Position numbers and translations under genes: made by a program. Positions 8,598 through 18,860 of a DNA stretch of 64,000 nucleotides are shown one piece after another. Numbering within the stretch: position 1 is the stretch's first letter; each line of letters opens with the position of its first letter. The DNA is taken from positions 236,445 to 300,444 of the forward strand of contig NZ_AFNV02000001.1 in the NCBI RefSeq assembly GCF_000215955.2, given 5' to 3'. Below the pieces are notes generated by a model. It was not told the origin of the DNA. It ran no database searches and was given only the letters and a program-made list of their open reading frames with translations. This DNA comes from Salinisphaera shabanensis E1L3A. Its GTDB lineage: Bacteria > Pseudomonadota > Gammaproteobacteria > Nevskiales > Salinisphaeraceae.

Positions 8598-9865
8598 CAG
8601 GCAGCCTCCGCGTCCACGGGTTCTGCGCCGGGTAGATAGGCCTGACCGAACAACAGCAGATCGCGAAAAGCCGAGACGTCCGCGCCCTCGCGCATGAGCT
8701 TGAAATACCAGCCGCCGTCGCGGGTGTCGCCATAGAGCACGACGCCGACAATGCGATCGTCGCGCAGCACGATGCGCTTGTAGACGCCACGGCGCACATC
8801 GGAAAACGTCAGCGTTTCGCTGCCCTCGGCGTCGGAAAAATCGCCGGCGGAATAGACATCGATGCCGGTAACCTTGAGCTGGGTGGCGGTCACCGAGCCT
8901 TCGTACTGGGTATGGCCGCGGTAGGCCAGATGATTGGCACAGACGCTGGCCTGATCCCACAGCGGCGCGACCAGGCCATAGACCGAATGGCGATGCTCGA
9001 CGCATTCGCCGACCGCATAGATACGCGGATCGTAGGTCTGCATCGTGTCGTTGACGACGATGCCTTTTTCGCAGTGCAGACCGGCGGTCTTCGCCAGTTC
9101 GACATTCGGGCGGATGCCCACGGCCATGACCACGATATCGGCATCGATCTCGGAGTCGTCGGCATCGTCGAAGCGCAGGCCGGTCACACGGCCGGCTTCG
9201 TCGCCGAGGATGGCGGCAGTCTTCGCGCCCATGCGAAACGACAGCCCGCGCTGGGTAAGCGAGTACTGCAGCAGATCGGCCGCGGTGGGGTCGAGCTGGC
9301 GCTCCATGAGCGTGTCCATGAGATGGACGATGGTCACGTCCATGCCGCGCTTGTGCAGACCATAGCCGGCTTCCAGACCGAGCAAGCCACCGCCGATGAC
9401 CACGGCCTTGCCGCCTTTTTCGCTGGCCTCGACCATGCGATGCACATCGCCGATATCGCGAAAGCTGATCACGCCGTCGAGCGTATGGCCGGGCACGGGC
9501 AGTATGAACGGCGTGGAACCGGTGGCCAGCAATAGCCGGTCATAGCCGATCTCGCGCCCCGACTCGGAAACGACCATGCGCCGACGGCGGTCGATTTCAA
9601 CAACCGCTTCGCCCGTGTAGAGCGCGATATCGTTGTCGACATACCACTCGCGCCCATGCGTTTCGATTTCGGCGAAATCCTTGTCCCCGGCCAGCACCGG
9701 CGAAAGCATGATGCGGTTGTAGCTGGCATGGGGCTCGGCGCCGAAAACCGTGATGCTGTAGCGTTCCGGTGCCGCCTCGAGCAGGTCCTCGATCACGCGG
9801 ACACCGGCCATACCGTTACCGATGACCACCAGATCGAGTTTCGGTTGTGTCGCGTTATCGCTCAC
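8597..9865 (-). CDS. NAD(P)H/FAD oxidoreductase, electron-transfer subunit of the nitrate reductase
   Basis: 422 residues. The N-terminal FAD motif LVVIGNGMAGVRVIEDLL, the central NAD(P)H motif VVIGGGLLGLEAGYGL and the second FAD signature IYAVGECVEHR belong to the NirB N-terminal/rubredoxin-reductase-like family. NasB of Bacillus uses the same module to feed electrons from NADH to NasA. There is no siroheme domain, so it is not a complete NirB. The GTG at 9865 is preferred because AGGAG lies seven bases upstream and the protein then begins just before the FAD motif. It sits 10 bases after the transporter gene and overlaps nasA by three bases. Confidence 0.88.
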   Translation of the reverse strand: MSDNATQPKLDLVVIGNGMAGVRVIEDLLEAAPERYSITVFGAEPHASYNRIMLSPVLAGDKDFAEIETHGREWYVDNDIALYTGEAVVEIDRRRRMVVSESGREIGYDRLLLATGSTPFILPVPGHTLDGVISFRDIGDVHRMVEASEKGGKAVVIGGGLLGLEAGYGLHKRGMDVTIVHLMDTLMERQLDPTAADLLQYSLTQRGLSFRMGAKTAAILGDEAGRVTGLRFDDADDSEIDADIVVMAVGIRPNVELAKTAGLHCEKGIVVNDTMQTYDPRIYAVGECVEHRHSVYGLVAPLWDQASVCANHLAYRGHTQYEGSVTATQLKVTGIDVYSAGDFSDAEGSETLTFSDVRRGVYKRIVLRDDRIVGVVLYGDTRDGGWYFKLMREGADVSAFRDLLLFGQAYLPGAEPVDAEAA

Positions 9866-9875
9866 GAACCTGCTC

Positions 9876-11243
9876 CTACGCCGGTTCCGGCGAATCGCTG
9901 CCACGGGCCTTGATCGGGTCGTCACCGGCCGAAGCCGTATCGAAAACGGCTTTCTCTTCGGCCAGCACATCGGCCGAGAAGCGCACGAAAAACGCGAAGA
10001 ACGAACACACGAGCACGGCACAGCCGAGAATCATCAGCCCCTGGCCGTAAGACAGCGACTCTGTCTTGAATAGAAAACCGGCCAACACCGCGCCGGCGTT
10101 ACCGCCCGCGCCGACGATGCCGTTCACCCCGCCCAGCGCTTTCTTGTTCATGAACGGCACCAGGCCGAAGGTCGCGCCTTCCGACATCTGCACGAACAGA
10201 CTGAATACGATCATGGTCGCGATTGCAGCCGTCAGCACTTCCATCTGGGAGAATGCGATGAGCGCGATGCCTTCAATGAACATGGCCGCGAACAGGAATC
10301 TCACCCGCCCGTTCAGGCCCATAAAACGCGCTGACAGATCCGAAAAGAAACCGCCCATGGTGCGCGCGAAGATGTTCATCAAGCCGAACAGGCCAGCGAT
10401 CAGCCCTGCGGTCTTCAGATCGACGTCGAAGTTGTCGAAAAAGTAGATTGCGGCCACATTGTTGATGGTCAGCTCAACGCCAAAGCAGCCGGCATACACC
10501 ACGAACAGTGCCCAAACCCGATAGTCCTTGGCGGCATTGCGAAAGCTCGACCAGCCGCTGTTTTCGTTTTTGGCTTCAGGAATCTTGCCGGCGGCACGCA
10601 GATCCGAATAGTTGCCGTCGGGCGCATCCTGGGTGAACTTCCAGTACGCGATACCCAGCGCAAACAAAATCACGCCCGGCACCACCATGGCCAGGCGCCA
10701 GCCCAGCGTTTCGCTGATGCCCAGCGACACGATCGCGGTAAAGATCAGCGGCATGACGATCTGGGTGGTCCCGCCACCGAGATTGCCCCAGCCCGCGGTG
10801 GTGGCATTTGCCGTACCCACGATATTGGGCGCGAACATCACCGACGTGTGGTACTGGGTAATCACGAACGACGCGCCGATCGCGCCGATACACAATCGCG
10901 CCAGCAGAAAGCTCTCGAAGCTGTCGGCAAAGCCGATACACATCACCGGAATCGAGCCCAGAATCAACAGCGACGAATAGGTCTTGCGCGGGCCAAATTT
11001 GTCGCACAGCGGGCCGATGAGCAGACGCACCAGCACCGTGATCGCGACCGAGGCAATGATGGTCGAGCCGACCTGCGACTTGTCGAGGTTCAGATCCTCG
11101 CGCACCACCGCCATGAGCGGCGCAATACCGAACCAGCCGAAAAAGCATAGATGAAAGGCCAGCCAGCTCATGTGGAAGGCCCGCATCTGTACCGATTTGA
11201 AATCGAACAAGCGAATACGGGTCGCTTTGTTGGCAAGTTCCAT
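9876..11243 (-). CDS. narK: Nitrate/nitrite transporter of the NarK/NasA branch of MFS
   Basis: 455 residues with twelve hydrophobic segments. The nitrate signature region is visible in TTAGWGNLGGGTTQIVMP, and the second one in GGVNGIVGAGGNAGAV; RLCIGAIGASF and the DKFGPRK loop between helices 2 and 3 are also typical of nitrate carriers. It imports nitrate across the inner membrane for NasA. It lies between nasS (59-base gap) and the FAD reductase gene (10-base gap), all transcribed leftward. The C-terminal 30 residues are hydrophilic and acidic. Confidence 0.92.
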   Translation of the reverse strand: MELANKATRIRLFDFKSVQMRAFHMSWLAFHLCFFGWFGIAPLMAVVREDLNLDKSQVGSTIIASVAITVLVRLLIGPLCDKFGPRKTYSSLLILGSIPVMCIGFADSFESFLLARLCIGAIGASFVITQYHTSVMFAPNIVGTANATTAGWGNLGGGTTQIVMPLIFTAIVSLGISETLGWRLAMVVPGVILFALGIAYWKFTQDAPDGNYSDLRAAGKIPEAKNENSGWSSFRNAAKDYRVWALFVVYAGCFGVELTINNVAAIYFFDNFDVDLKTAGLIAGLFGLMNIFARTMGGFFSDLSARFMGLNGRVRFLFAAMFIEGIALIAFSQMEVLTAAIATMIVFSLFVQMSEGATFGLVPFMNKKALGGVNGIVGAGGNAGAVLAGFLFKTESLSYGQGLMILGCAVLVCSFFAFFVRFSADVLAEEKAVFDTASAGDDPIKARGSDSPEPA

Positions 11244-11302
11244 GGTCTAGGCGCTCCTGCAGAGAAATTCGGTAACGAAAGACGACGAATCGAAGCGACG
11301 CA

Positions 11303-12679
11303 TCACGGCGTCATGGCGCCATGCCGGCTGCCGGCTACAGGCGCGTCGAGCGAGGCGTTGAGAGTTTCCAGGCGGCGATAGAGCGTAGGGCTGAAACGCG
11401 CGCGATCCGGCGCGAGATACGCCATCACAGCGCTCGGGTCGAAGATCGCGTGGTCAAGGAACCGATCGGACGCCATCGCGATCGAGCCACCGCCGGACGC
11501 CTGCAGCGACCACGGCCCTTCGTGGGCACCCTCGGTCTTGTGATCGGCGGCCGGACACGCCACGCCGAGCGGCTCTACCGCTGCACGATAGATATCCGGG
11601 CGATAGACACAGTCGGCGGTAGCAGCGATATCGACCGCCTCGCCGATCTGCCCCCAGCGCAACATCTGGGCGATGAACCACATCGCATGCGAGCGCCAGG
11701 TAAACGTAGCTGCATGACGATGAAACACGTTGAAATACGGCGCCGGCCGCGGTGCCGCGCCCGGCTGGTAGCAAAAGCGCCCGGACAGCGTGCGCCGGAT
11801 GACTTCGGCTGGCGCGCCCACGTACTCGGGTGCGGCGATGGTGTCGGCAGCAAATTCGCGATTTTCGTGACTATCCAGCCACGCGGCGGTACGCACGACG
11901 GCCCTTACCAGCGCGCGGTGGGTACGCGGATAGGCCTCGGCCCATTCGCGGGTCACGCCCAGAACCTTTTCCGGCGCGTTGTTCCAGATCTCGTAGCCGG
12001 TAATCAACGCACGCCCCAATCCGGCGCGTACTGCCATCTGATTCCACGGCTCGCCGACGCAATAACCCGCCAGTCGGCCAGCCTGGAGATTAGCGACCAT
12101 GCGCGCCGGCGGCACGACGATCAGTCGAGCATCGCGGTCGGGATCGATACCGCCCGCGGCCAGCCAGTACCGTAGTTGATAGTTATGCGCCGAGGTCGGA
12201 TGCACCATGCCGAACGTCAGCGGCGCGAGCCCCGCTTCCCGATCGGCTTCGATTACCTGGCGTAGTGCCTGCGCGCTGCACGGGCGTGCCGCAGCCGCCT
12301 GCGGGTCGAGCGCTTGCATTCGCTCGTAGAGGGCATTGGATACAGTGATCGCGTTGCCGTTAAGACCCAGCGATACCGCCGTGACCATGGCATGCGGCGC
12401 CGCGCCCACGCCGAGCGTGGACGCGATCGGCATGCCGGCCAGCATCTGGGCGCCGTCGAGCAGTCCGAGCGCCACCTTGTCGCGAATCGCTGCCCACGAC
12501 GATTCGCGCGAGAGAGTCACATCAAGACCTTCGGCCGCGAAGAATCCGGCTTCCTTGGCCATGACCAACGGCGCGCAGTCATTGAGCGCAATGAAGCCCA
12601 ATTTGAGCCAGGGCCGCTCCACGGCCGGATCGACCGCATAGGGCATACGTCCGAATGTTGCTTCGTGCCAGTTGGTCAT
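11303..12679 (-). CDS. nasS: NasS-type cytoplasmic nitrate sensor (NrtA/CmpA-like fold)
   Basis: 458 residues resembling the nitrate-binding ABC proteins NrtA/CmpA: LKLGFIALNDCAPLVMAKEAGFF, then MVHPTSAHNYQLRYWLAAGGIDPD and AGYCVGEPWNQMAV, which are ligand-pocket segments. It has no signal peptide or lipobox, and no permease or ATPase genes are beside it, so the NasS role is preferred over a transporter subunit. In known systems NasS binds NasT when nitrate is absent and releases it when nitrate binds. The start at 12679 has AGGAC about ten bases upstream; the open frame upstream runs into the terminator stem. Unlike in usual nasST pairs, a regulated terminator separates it from nasT. Confidence 0.85.
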   Translation of the reverse strand: MTNWHEATFGRMPYAVDPAVERPWLKLGFIALNDCAPLVMAKEAGFFAAEGLDVTLSRESSWAAIRDKVALGLLDGAQMLAGMPIASTLGVGAAPHAMVTAVSLGLNGNAITVSNALYERMQALDPQAAAARPCSAQALRQVIEADREAGLAPLTFGMVHPTSAHNYQLRYWLAAGGIDPDRDARLIVVPPARMVANLQAGRLAGYCVGEPWNQMAVRAGLGRALITGYEIWNNAPEKVLGVTREWAEAYPRTHRALVRAVVRTAAWLDSHENREFAADTIAAPEYVGAPAEVIRRTLSGRFCYQPGAAPRPAPYFNVFHRHAATFTWRSHAMWFIAQMLRWGQIGEAVDIAATADCVYRPDIYRAAVEPLGVACPAADHKTEGAHEGPWSLQASGGGSIAMASDRFLDHAIFDPSAVMAYLAPDRARFSPTLYRRLETLNASLDAPVAGSRHGAMTP

Positions 12680-12838
12680 CGCGTTGCGTCCTTTTTCCAC
12701 CCTCACTGCGGGCCCGTTTTTCGCGCATAAAAAAAGCCCGGCTGCCTGCGTGGCGAGATGCGCCACGCGACATGCCGGACTTCGTTGTCCTGATCGAGTT
12801 GTGTCGTGCGTCGCGATCGTTCGCGCTATCGCACTCAG
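12680..12838 (-). promoter_or_regulatory. ANTAR-responsive leader RNA of the nitrate assimilation operon
   Basis: Read on the minus strand, the leader contains hairpin P1, CGCG-AACGAU-CGCG (12825 to 12812), a 21-base linker, and hairpin P2, GGAC-AACGAA-GUCC (12790 to 12777). Both have six-base loops with A at position 1 and G at position 4, the hallmark of ANTAR-protein binding sites. The 3' arm of P2 (GUCC, 12780-12777) is also the first four bases of the terminator stem, so P2 and the terminator exclude each other. The ANTAR protein NasT is encoded just upstream. The transcript start near 12838 is inferred from the -24/-12 element. Confidence 0.85.
12729..12780 (-). terminator. Regulated intrinsic terminator in the nasS leader
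   Basis: On the minus strand GUCCGGC, UGUC and GCGUGGCG pair with CGCCACGC, GGCA and GCCGGGC around the loop CAUCU; single A bulges separate the blocks, giving about 19 base pairs including two G-U pairs. Seven U residues follow (12735-12729). It lies 50 bases upstream of the nasS start codon and would stop transcription of the whole operon unless P2 forms. Confidence 0.9.
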
Positions 12839-12848
12839 GGCTTATCCA

Positions 12849-12864
12849 AGCTAAAACCGTGCCA
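12849..12864 (-). promoter_or_regulatory. Putative sigma-54 promoter (-24/-12) of the nitrate operon
   Basis: The minus strand reads TGGCACGGTTTTAGCT. Against the consensus TGGCACG-N4-TTGCW it differs at one position (TAGCT for TTGCT) and keeps the GG and GC doublets at the right spacing. It predicts a start near 12838, just ahead of the ANTAR hairpins. Sigma-54 control through NtrC is common for nitrate assimilation genes, but no NtrC site was identified here. Confidence 0.6.
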
Positions 12865-13010
12865 CCTAATACCGGCGGCGTCCGCATCCATTTCAGTTCA
12901 TGCACTTGCCCATCGAACGCAATGCGCCAGCCGAAGCAAACACGGCGCCCCTACGACCCGCATCGACGTTTCGCAGTGCACAATCGCACTCTATTCGTGC
13001 AGCCGCGGCG

Positions 13011-13592
13011 TCACTCGTTGGCGGCATGAACCATGAGCTGGCGCGCAATTTCGGGCAATGGCAGGCCGCGGTCCATCGCCGTCTTGCGCAGGCGCGTATA
13101 GGCCTGTTTTTCGCTGATCGCACTACGCTCCATGAGCAGGCATTTGGCACGATTGACCACCTGACGATCCGCCAGGGTTTCGCGAGTTTCCGCCAGTTCG
13201 CGCTTGAGCGACTCCATCTGCTGGTACTGGCGCATGGCCACGTCCACGAGCGAGCGCACCAGCGCCGGTGACAGTCCTTCCATCACATAGGCGCTTATAC
13301 CGGCCTCGGACGCCTGCGCCATGAGCCGGCGATCGTCTTTCGAAGACAACATCAACAGTGGTTTGGGATAACGCTCGCCGAACGTGGCCAGATCCTCGAG
13401 CACGTCGCGCGAGGGCGACTCCGCACCCACCACGATCGCATCGGGCGCATGACGATCGACCGCCGCATACAGATCGGCGTCCTCGTCGAGCACATCGACG
13501 ACCTCGAAGCCGGCCTGCTCGATGACTGCACGAAGCGTCGACAAGCGAGCCGAATGACGATCTACGAGCAACACACGCATGTCCGTGTCCAT
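13011..13592 (-). CDS. nasT: NasT-type ANTAR-domain antiterminator
   Basis: 193 residues: an N-terminal receiver-like domain (MRVLLVDRHSARLSTLRAVI..., about 5-125) and a C-terminal ANTAR domain with the helical signature LADRQVVNRAKCLLMERSAISEKQAYTRLR (split here as LADRQVVNRAKCLLM and SEKQAYTRLRKTAM). The receiver lacks the usual acidic phosphorylation pocket in an obvious form, as in other NasT proteins, which are controlled by binding NasS. It should bind the paired hairpins in the leader just downstream. Start at 13592 (MDTDM); ATG 13580 is the alternative. The gene lies upstream of the regulated terminator and so is expressed independently of it. Confidence 0.9.
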   Translation of the reverse strand: MDTDMRVLLVDRHSARLSTLRAVIEQAGFEVVDVLDEDADLYAAVDRHAPDAIVVGAESPSRDVLEDLATFGERYPKPLLMLSSKDDRRLMAQASEAGISAYVMEGLSPALVRSLVDVAMRQYQQMESLKRELAETRETLADRQVVNRAKCLLMERSAISEKQAYTRLRKTAMDRGLPLPEIARQLMVHAANE

Positions 13593-13833
13593 GGACGATC
13601 CACGCCTGCATTGGAGCAACAAACGTGCCAGTGACTGGGTGCCACGCGTGGTGGACGTATCCGCGAATAAGAATTTCCGCACACCGCAATCTGGTCGCAA
13701 TGCGTAACCGCAGAAGGCCATCAAACACCAGCCGATCGAGTTAACCCATTAGTTGGAAATCGCCGCCGTCGCTACGCTGAGCCGCTCTCACGAGCGTCGC
13801 TCGCTCGTCGAACCTAGGGGTTCGAACCAAGAC

Positions 13834-13897
13834 CTCTCCCCCAGCCAGACCAAAAAAAACCCGCCGAAAGGCGGGTTTTAATCTGGCTGGGGGAGAG
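13834..13897. repeat. Inverted copy of the tRNA-Gln 3' end
   Basis: CTCTCCCCCAGCCAGA (13834-13849) is the exact inverse of 13882-13897, which is the 3' acceptor end of tRNA-Gln with CCA. Further out TTCGAACC also recurs on both sides, matching the T-loop. The two arms face each other across the tRNA terminator. Confidence 0.7.
13852..13880 (-). terminator. Terminator after tRNA-Gln
   Basis: On the minus strand AACCCGCC-TTTC-GGCGGGTT forms an 8-bp stem followed by a run of T residues. It begins four bases after the tRNA CCA end. Confidence 0.8.
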
Positions 13898-13957
13898 GGA
13901 TTCGAACCCCCGTTGGCGGAGTCAGAGTCCGCAGTCCTACCACTAGACGATCCCCCA
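13884..13957 (-). tRNA. tRNA-Gln (anticodon CUG)
   Basis: The minus strand starts TGGGGGATCGTCTAGTGG and ends with TCCCCCA-G-CCA, giving a 7-bp acceptor stem and an encoded CCA. The anticodon stem GCGGA/TCCGC encloses the loop CUCUGAC with anticodon CUG. The T-arm contains GGTTCGAATCC. All arms of a 74-nucleotide tRNA can be drawn; the U1-A72 pair is typical for glutamine tRNAs. Confidence 0.96.
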
Positions 13958-14014
13958 TCAACCATTTTCAGATGACAGCCGGGATAGGCAGCGGCCATCT
14001 GATGCCAAACGCGT

Positions 14015-14407
14015 TTAGCGCTTGGAGTACTGCGGCGATTTACGCGCCTTGTGCAGACCGATCTTCTTACGCTCGACCTTACGGGCGTCGCGTGTCATAT
14101 AGCCTGCGGCACGCAGCGGTGCGCGCATCATTTCGTCGTACTGAACCAGCGCACGGGACAGGCCATGGCGAATCGCGCCAGCCTGGCCGTTGGGGCCGCC
14201 ACCGGCGACGGTCACGTTGATATCGAAACGATCGCTCGCATCGGTGGCTTCCAGGGCCTGACGCACGATCATGCGCGAAGTCGGACGGCCGAAGTATTCG
14301 TCCAGCGACTTCTTGTTAACCGTGATCTGGCCACTACCCGGCTTGATGAAAACGCGGGCGGTCGCGGTCTTGCGACGGCCGGTACCGTAGGCTTGTTCTG
14401 TTGCCAT
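14015..14407 (-). CDS. rpsI: 30S ribosomal protein S9
   Basis: 130 residues with the S9 pattern: [15 protein letters not shown] near the start, [19 protein letters not shown] in the middle and the basic C-terminus [17 protein letters not shown] ending in the Ser-Lys-Arg tail that reaches the P-site tRNA. It follows rplM with a gap of three bases, the standard rplM-rpsI operon. Confidence 0.98.
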   Translation of the reverse strand: MATEQAYGTGRRKTATARVFIKPGSGQITVNKKSLDEYFGRPTSRMIVRQALEATDASDRFDINVTVAGGGPNGQAGAIRHGLSRALVQYDEMMRAPLRAAGYMTRDARKVERKKIGLHKARKSPQYSKR

Positions 14408-14410
14408 TAA

Positions 14411-14839
14411 CTAAATCTCCAGCGTCTGCGGCTGCTGTGCGGTATGCGGATGCTCGGCGCCCGGATAGACGCGCAGCTTGCGCGCCATCTGGCGGCCCAG
14501 CGGATTCTTCGGCAGCATGCCCTTGACGGCGTGCTCGATGACGCGCTCCGGGTGTGCGGCCAGCTGATCCTCGAGCGTGATCGACTTCAGGTTGCCGACA
14601 TAACCGGTAAACCGGTAATAGATCTTTTGCTGCGGCTTCTTGCCGGTGACCTTAATCTTGGACGCGTTCACGACCACGATATGGTCGCCGACGTCCATAT
14701 GCGGCGTATATTCCGGCTTGTGCTTGCCGCGCAGGCGCGTGGCGACTTCCGAAGCCAGACGACCGAGCGTCTTGCCATCGGCATCGACGACATACCAGTC
14801 ACCGGGGACTTCGTCTTTCTTTGCAGAAAACGTCTTCAT
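14411..14839 (-). CDS. rplM: 50S ribosomal protein L13
   Basis: 142 residues beginning [11 protein letters not shown], with [28 protein letters not shown] and the C-terminal [15 protein letters not shown]. Length and motifs are those of bacterial L13, an early-assembly protein of the large subunit. The start at 14839 is used; the frame is open upstream to 14896 but homologues begin at MKTFSAK. First gene of the rplM-rpsI operon. Confidence 0.98.
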   Translation of the reverse strand: MKTFSAKKDEVPGDWYVVDADGKTLGRLASEVATRLRGKHKPEYTPHMDVGDHIVVVNASKIKVTGKKPQQKIYYRFTGYVGNLKSITLEDQLAAHPERVIEHAVKGMLPKNPLGRQMARKLRVYPGAEHPHTAQQPQTLEI

Positions 14840-14954
14840 TGCACTGTATCCTGAACCAACGCGATTAGGCAGCCGGGCGGCTGCGAAAGCGCGCAATTCT
14901 ATAGGGGGTACACGGGATTTGCAACGCCCGTAACGAGCGTATGCGCAACCTCAA

Positions 14955-15542
14955 TCAGGGCCGCGTCGTTAGTATCCGATCCAAATCGCTGCGCTGGCTG
15001 CGCGGCTGGCGTTTCGGATAGCCATACCATAGCAGACCGACGCAGTATTCGCGCGCGCTATCGATATCCAGTATCGATGCCAGATCCGGGTGACGCGTCA
15101 CTTCGCCGCTGATCCACTTGCTGGCCAGACCGGCGCTATGCAGATAAAGCGACAGATTTTGAATCGCGCAAGCGCAGGCGGCATAGTCCTCGCGGGCGGT
15201 CACCGGATCGTCCTCGACCACGCAGGTGATTGCCAGCCAGCCCGGCATCGATTGCCAGCGCTCGCGCTTGGCGATCGCGACCTCGTCACCCTTGCGCTCG
15301 GCCACTAGCCGCGTATTCAAGTCGATGATCGCGTCCTGCGTTTTTGGGCCTAGCTGATAGAAACGCCACGGCTGCGTCAGGTGATGATTCGGCGCCCAGC
15401 GCGCCACCTCGACTGCATCGCGAATGATGGCGGGATCCGGCGTGTCGTCGGTGAACTGGTCGACGCTGCGGCGCCCGCGTATGAATTCGGCCGCGTCGGC
15501 GGGCGTGATCGGGCTGGCCTTGAGGATGCTGCGATCGGTCAT
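14955..15542 (-). CDS. Nitroreductase family protein (FMN)
   Basis: 195 residues. IRGRRSVDQF at the N-terminus supplies the Arg residues that bind the FMN phosphate; ARWAPNHHLTQPWRFYQL and LLWYGYPKR at the C-terminus are the usual FMN-contact blocks of the nitroreductase superfamily. It is probably an NAD(P)H-dependent flavin enzyme; the substrate is not evident. It lies between lptE and rplM on the same strand with a 36-base gap to lptE. Confidence 0.85.
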   Translation of the reverse strand: MTDRSILKASPITPADAAEFIRGRRSVDQFTDDTPDPAIIRDAVEVARWAPNHHLTQPWRFYQLGPKTQDAIIDLNTRLVAERKGDEVAIAKRERWQSMPGWLAITCVVEDDPVTAREDYAACACAIQNLSLYLHSAGLASKWISGEVTRHPDLASILDIDSAREYCVGLLWYGYPKRQPRSQRSDLDRILTTRP

Positions 15543-15578
15543 GCTCGACGGCTCGGTTGCGACGATTGGCGCGTTACT

Positions 15579-16148
15579 CTAACGCGCCAGCTTTTCGTTC
15601 GCAGTCGCCACCCGCAGCAGAATCAGATTCGCGAGCTCTTCGTGCATGCTCGTCAGCAGCTCGCTTTGCTCCTGTTCTGCGCCCAGGCGTTCGGTGTTGT
15701 CGAAACTATAGCTGCGGCTCACCGACAGTGTTTCGTTCTCAAGCTGGCTCGCACCGTTGACTTCGTAGTCGAAGGCGACTCTCGTGGTCAGTTCGTATTC
15801 CGCCACCTGCCCATCCACAGGGCTCACGGAAACGATGCGCTGACGATTTTCGATATCTTCAATCGACAGTTTCGCCGGCGCACCGCTATCGCCGAGCACA
15901 TGGCGTTCGCGCAGACGCTGGCGCAGCGTTTCCACCAGCGGCGGATCGCCGACGCGGTAGTTGTCGCTGTAGCTGACGTACATGCGATCGATACCGTCGG
16001 GCAACGGCGACGCGCCCTGCAGATGAAAGCCACAGCCGGCAAGTATTACCGTAACCGCCAACACGGCCGCGAGGACGCCGAGCCGGCGACTGATACGAGA
16101 ACGGGCCGTGGGCCGTGGATCGAGAACGGCAGCAGATATCGATTTCAT
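15579..16148 (-). CDS. lptE: LPS-assembly lipoprotein LptE
   Basis: 189 residues. A hydrophobic segment ending in the lipobox LAGC, followed by GFHLQG, is the start of mature LptE; about 24 charged residues precede the hydrophobic part. LptE plugs LptD in the outer membrane and helps insert lipopolysaccharide. It follows leuS by eight bases, the conserved leuS-lptE order of gammaproteobacteria (holA usually follows, but here the next gene is a nitroreductase). Confidence 0.93.
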   Translation of the reverse strand: MKSISAAVLDPRPTARSRISRRLGVLAAVLAVTVILAGCGFHLQGASPLPDGIDRMYVSYSDNYRVGDPPLVETLRQRLRERHVLGDSGAPAKLSIEDIENRQRIVSVSPVDGQVAEYELTTRVAFDYEVNGASQLENETLSVSRSYSFDNTERLGAEQEQSELLTSMHEELANLILLRVATANEKLAR

Positions 16149-16156
16149 GACGCGAT

Positions 16157-18601
<2,445 letters not shown>

Positions 18602-18788
18602 CTATCGATCGGGAAGCAAAAAACGGCCGCCTAGTGTACTCGATACGCTCGCGCCACTTCACCGCCGGGCGCGTGCTGCCCGGCTCGGCCCTGATTGCCT
18701 AGCGGGTGCTCGGGCGCACTTGCGGCAATCACAGCGAACCGCTGAATCATGGAAGCCGGCGCAGCGTGGAATCGGATTTCATTGTGCA

Positions 18789-18815
18789 AAATACAAATGC
18801 GAATGATTTGTATTT
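18789..18815. promoter_or_regulatory. Perfect AT-rich palindrome upstream of the TonB receptor; possible Fur operator
   Basis: AAATACAAAT (18789-18798) and ATTTGTATTT (18806-18815) are perfect 10-bp arms around GCGAATG. It stands out in GC-rich DNA and lies 45 bases before the receptor start codon, where an iron-dependent Fur operator is usual. The match to the classic Fur sequence is partial, so another repressor is possible. Confidence 0.5.
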
Positions 18816-18860
18816 ACGCGCAGGGTGAATATTCTTCCCCGCATCTTCACGGGGGACACC

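Noticed and set aside
5841..8639. 932-codon open frame on the plus strand opposite nasA
   Set aside because: It mirrors the codon pattern of nasA in GC-rich DNA, is rich in Arg, His and Gly, and shows no family motif.
12680..12766. Upstream extension of nasS by 29 codons
   Set aside because: The extra codons lie inside the terminator stem and T-run, and the ribosome site supports 12679.
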